From: Euperipatoides rowelli
Taxonomy: Eukaryota; Onychophora; Udeonychophora; Euonychophora; Peripatopsidae
Strand: one strand, 5' to 3'
NCBI GenBank assembly: GCA_003024985.2
Contig: PXIH01S0055970.1
Length of the DNA: 10,552 bases
In this document: positions 8,690 through 10,552 of the stretch, piece after piece
How positions within the stretch are numbered: the stretch's first letter is position 1
Layout of the letters: each line of letters begins with the position of its first letter
Program-made: the position numbers and the translations under genes
Notes under the pieces: model-generated
The model's input: the letters and a program-made list of their open reading frames with translations, nothing else
Database searches by the model: none
What the model was told of the DNA's origin: nothing

Positions 8690-9310
8690 AAATGATCCAT
8701 CCTAATACAATCCATAGAATTCAAAACTACTTAGAAATATATTATGTATCTCTCATGGTATTTCTCCATCCTGTTTTAGGATACAATTATTTATTTTCCC
8801 CAAATTTATTAAGTAAAAATTACATCCAAAATTATACACCCATCTGCATCATATCCAATTTTTATAAAATCCTTGACTACCTATCAAATATAACTTTTTT
8901 TTTTACATCTGATACTACTGTATTTCATATTAGATCAATAATGATTTATTTATTCCAAATCCATTCTAACAATTGAACCCTTTGAAATTACTATATAGCT
9001 CACATTTCACAAAAACCTTCGATTTGACTAATGATATGCTTTCGATGCTGTCAATCATCTATTTTACAAATTTCATTTTTTTTTAAATATTTACTCATCG
9101 TTACCTTTTTTACATTCGTATTCTAGCAATAGATCTCGACCAATCTTTGTTGGATCCCTTTCATCCTCTTCTACTTCTATTGATCATGGTATTGTATTAT
9201 ACTAAGCTCCATTTCTTATTTATTTATTAATTGTCCTTAATACTTATGCTGACAATGGAAAATTCTTTAGTTTTATTTCTGATTTCAATGAACAATTTTA
9301 ATTGTTGATT
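8690..9310 (+). mobile_element. Decayed LINE RT remnant on + strand
   Basis: The frame opening near 8692 carries FSPNLLSKNYIQNYTPICII and SNFYKILDYLSNI (about 8797-8892), matching the first RT block (NYRPI.L.SN.YKILE). A frame-shifted AFD-like patch (FDLTNDML) lies near 9021-9044. From about 9088, SSLPFLHSYSSNRSRPIFVG fits the SYL.NR block. HGIVLY*APFLIYLLIVL (about 9185-9240) is a degraded GVPQGSVL..LLF.IYIND box with a stop. TYADNGKFFSFISDFNEQF (9242-9298) is the YADD box with the second Asp replaced by Asn. Thumb and tail are not recognisable beyond about 9310. It starts only about 70 bases from the head of the oppositely oriented LINE tail at 8330-8620. At least two frame changes and an inactive catalytic box make it a dead copy. 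Confidence 0.8.
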
Positions 9311-9729
9311 GAAAATACTGGTATGTCGAATACATATTCATTTTTTACTAATTGGGGGGATTTTGATTTTTGAAGATCAATATTAAGTATTCTGTAATTT
9401 CTGTTTATAATAGTTACATCCTCCTACCCCAATACCGTAATAAATTTATTTACACCTACTGTATTCTATTCACGATAAAGTCCTCACTGCCTAACTGAAA
9501 TTAATGAATAAATTAAAAAGTCATTAGGCTTTATTGAGACTAATACTGTATATAAAAAATGAAATAATTACAGTTGGTGTCATAATCTTACTGCATGTGA
9601 TTATGTGAAAGCACAATTTTGTAGCTATTTTATTAGCCCACTTAACATTCTGTTAAGAATTCAACTTCCTACAGCTACAGACAATAATAGCTAAGTTTAA
9701 TTCTCATTTACTTTTCTTTTTTCTTGTAG
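9311..9729 (+). other. A+T-rich stretch ending in a 3' splice site
   Basis: No LINE or exon content is recognisable here. At its end a pyrimidine-rich tract, ACTTTTCTTTTTTCTTGTAG, finishes at 9729 and forms a strong 3' splice site for the exon that follows, so at least its right part is intron. Confidence 0.6.
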
Positions 9730-9860
9730 GATATATGAATTCAGTTTATGCAACATGAAGGGCAAAGGAAAAGGTTTATCTGATCTGAAGGAATGCCCCC
9801 TTCAGTTTCCTGATTTGAAACCTCTTGACCATACTAGACAATGTCCTCGTTATTGTGCCA
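9730..9860 (+). CDS. Exon of an unrecognised host gene, probably containing the start codon
   Basis: This 131-base exon is bounded by a strong acceptor (TTTTTTCTTGTAG before it) and a consensus donor (GCCA|GTAAGT after it). Its frame is open throughout. An in-frame ATG at 9755-9757 has A at -3 (CAACATGA). From it the exon encodes 35 residues, beginning MKGKGKGLSDLKECPLQFPD and ending TRQCPRYCA plus one codon base. Codons upstream of the ATG are also open (IYEFSLCN), so it could instead be an internal exon. The protein starts basic and glycine-rich and has three cysteines. I do not recognise the family. A higher G+C content than the flanks and an exact phase match with the next exon support a real gene. 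An acceptor upstream of the ATG implies an earlier exon, non-coding if this ATG is the start. Confidence 0.72.
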
Positions 9861-10062
9861 GTAAGTCTTACTTTTCCATCTGTCGGTGTTAAATTTTTAT
9901 TTGACTGTTTTAGTTATTTATTACAATAGTTCATTAAATTGGGTCATTCACTATTATATTTTTTACTCATATTATCATTAAAAAAAAAAGTTGGTTTCAT
10001 TTACAGTATTAAAATTATAGTGTTATTTGTTAAAGTTATTTAATGGAATGGCATTCTTGCAG
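9861..10062 (+). other. Intron of the unrecognised gene
   Basis: These 202 bases begin GTAAGT and end ATTCTTGCAG. They are A+T-rich with no coding content, and joining the flanking exons keeps the frame open. Confidence 0.6.
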
Positions 10063-10101
10063 AAATAGTATTTTCATCAACAGTAATTCTAGTAGAAAAT
10101 G
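10063..10101 (+). CDS. 39-base micro-exon continuing the unrecognised gene
   Basis: It lies between CATTCTTGCAG and a donor AATG|GTAATT. The one base carried from the preceding exon plus these 39 give 13 whole codons and one spare base, so the exon is phase-symmetric. The joined frame continues PRYCA with KIVFSSTVILVEN, a hydrophobic run flanked by Lys and Glu/Asn. It could be the start of a membrane-spanning or buried strand segment. The other two frames contain stops, or do not join. Because it is short, a chance acceptor/donor pair is possible; the phase fit is the main support. The next exon lies beyond the window. Confidence 0.5.
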
Positions 10102-10435
10102 GTAATTCTCCGCTTTGTAATTGTGGATGGGGATTATCTTAATGCTTTTAAATTTTAATCTACAACATTATTAAATACACAGATTAGAAGCTCTACTTAT
10201 AAATGAATTTTTATTACATTTCAACAAAATATATTTTTTAATAAAATTGATTTCATTAATATTGATTGATCTAAACTTTTATATGGCAATGAAAATTGTC
10301 AATAGGAAACCTTAGTACTCTTTAGTGTAACAAATAAATAGAAGCTGAAAATTTGCCTAGAAGTTTTTTTTTTTTAACATTTTTTCCACAACTTATGTAG
10401 CCTATATTATATAAGGGTGTGGGATATAGCATGTA
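10102..10435 (+). other. Probable intron, A+T-rich, no gene content
   Basis: It starts at the GTAATT donor. It contains long A/T runs and one TAGCCTA at 10398-10404. No further exon with matching phase was found before the window end. Confidence 0.45.
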
Positions 10436-10552
10436 GGGATGAAACAAATATCTGGTAGGATTGCCTTAGGGTACTCGAGTACTCGGTTCTAGATCGATTC
10501 CTAATAGCTTAATGAGATACCGATTTTCAAATAGAGTACTCCTTTTCCCCTC
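10436..10552. mobile_element. Possible edge of a DNA transposon or MITE, cut by the window end
   Basis: The base composition changes here to a G/C-containing, non-homopolymeric sequence. It begins AGGGATGAAACAAATATCTGG and contains the 12-base palindrome GTACTCGAGTAC (10471-10482); GAGTACT is repeated at 10535-10541. The opening resembles the G-rich 'ggatgaaac' ends I associate with hAT-like non-autonomous elements, but the other end lies outside the window. Low certainty. Confidence 0.25.

Noticed and set aside
1-10552. CRISPR array, tRNA or rRNA genes, bacterial operons
   Set aside because: No regularly spaced direct repeats, no cloverleaf with the conserved TTC and anticodon arms, no rRNA-like blocks, and no compact open frames with ribosome binding sites were seen.

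Overview
This window looks like nuclear DNA of an animal, most likely an aquatic invertebrate. It is strongly A+T-rich, with many homopolymer A/T runs and no compact gene packing. It carries spliceosomal-type exon borders, decayed non-LTR retrotransposons (LINEs), small inverted-repeat elements and a TTAGGG-type telomere-like patch. CpG is nearly absent over long stretches, as expected for a methylated genome. Two short words, TACNGTA and TAGCCTA, recur far more often than base composition predicts. I cannot name the species. Nothing looks bacterial or viral, and none of the longer single open frames is a convincing intact gene.

Layout. 1-1095: decayed LINE on the + strand, from mid reverse transcriptase (RT) to near the C-terminus. 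1600-2110: CpG-rich patch with three CCAAT boxes and a roughly 290-bp inverted-repeat element (1761-2052) that contains CCCTAA repeats and has matching 8-bp flanks. 2061-4400: A+T-rich non-coding DNA, entirely CpG-free from 2550 to 4112. 4402-5820: second LINE, minus strand, covering most of the RT, the C-terminal tail and a 3' end in ATAA repeats. 5948-6121: a less A+T-rich segment open on both strands. 6264-6410: an imperfect 86-bp-period duplication. 8064-8224: a long, nearly closed hairpin. 8330-8620: C-terminus of a third LINE, minus strand. 8690-9310: RT part of a fourth LINE, + strand, head to head with the third. 9730-9860 and 10063-10101: two phase-compatible exons of an unrecognised host gene. 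10436-10552: the edge of a possible DNA transposon, cut by the window end.

The only likely host gene is at the right end. Its first visible exon has a 3' splice site upstream of a well-placed ATG, which implies at least one upstream non-coding exon. The CpG/CCAAT patch near 1.6-2.1 kb is a candidate promoter, which would make most of the window a repeat-filled 5' intron; that link is inference only. The four LINE pieces belong to at least two or three lineages. Each of the three that keep the catalytic YADD box has lost a catalytic aspartate, so none is active.
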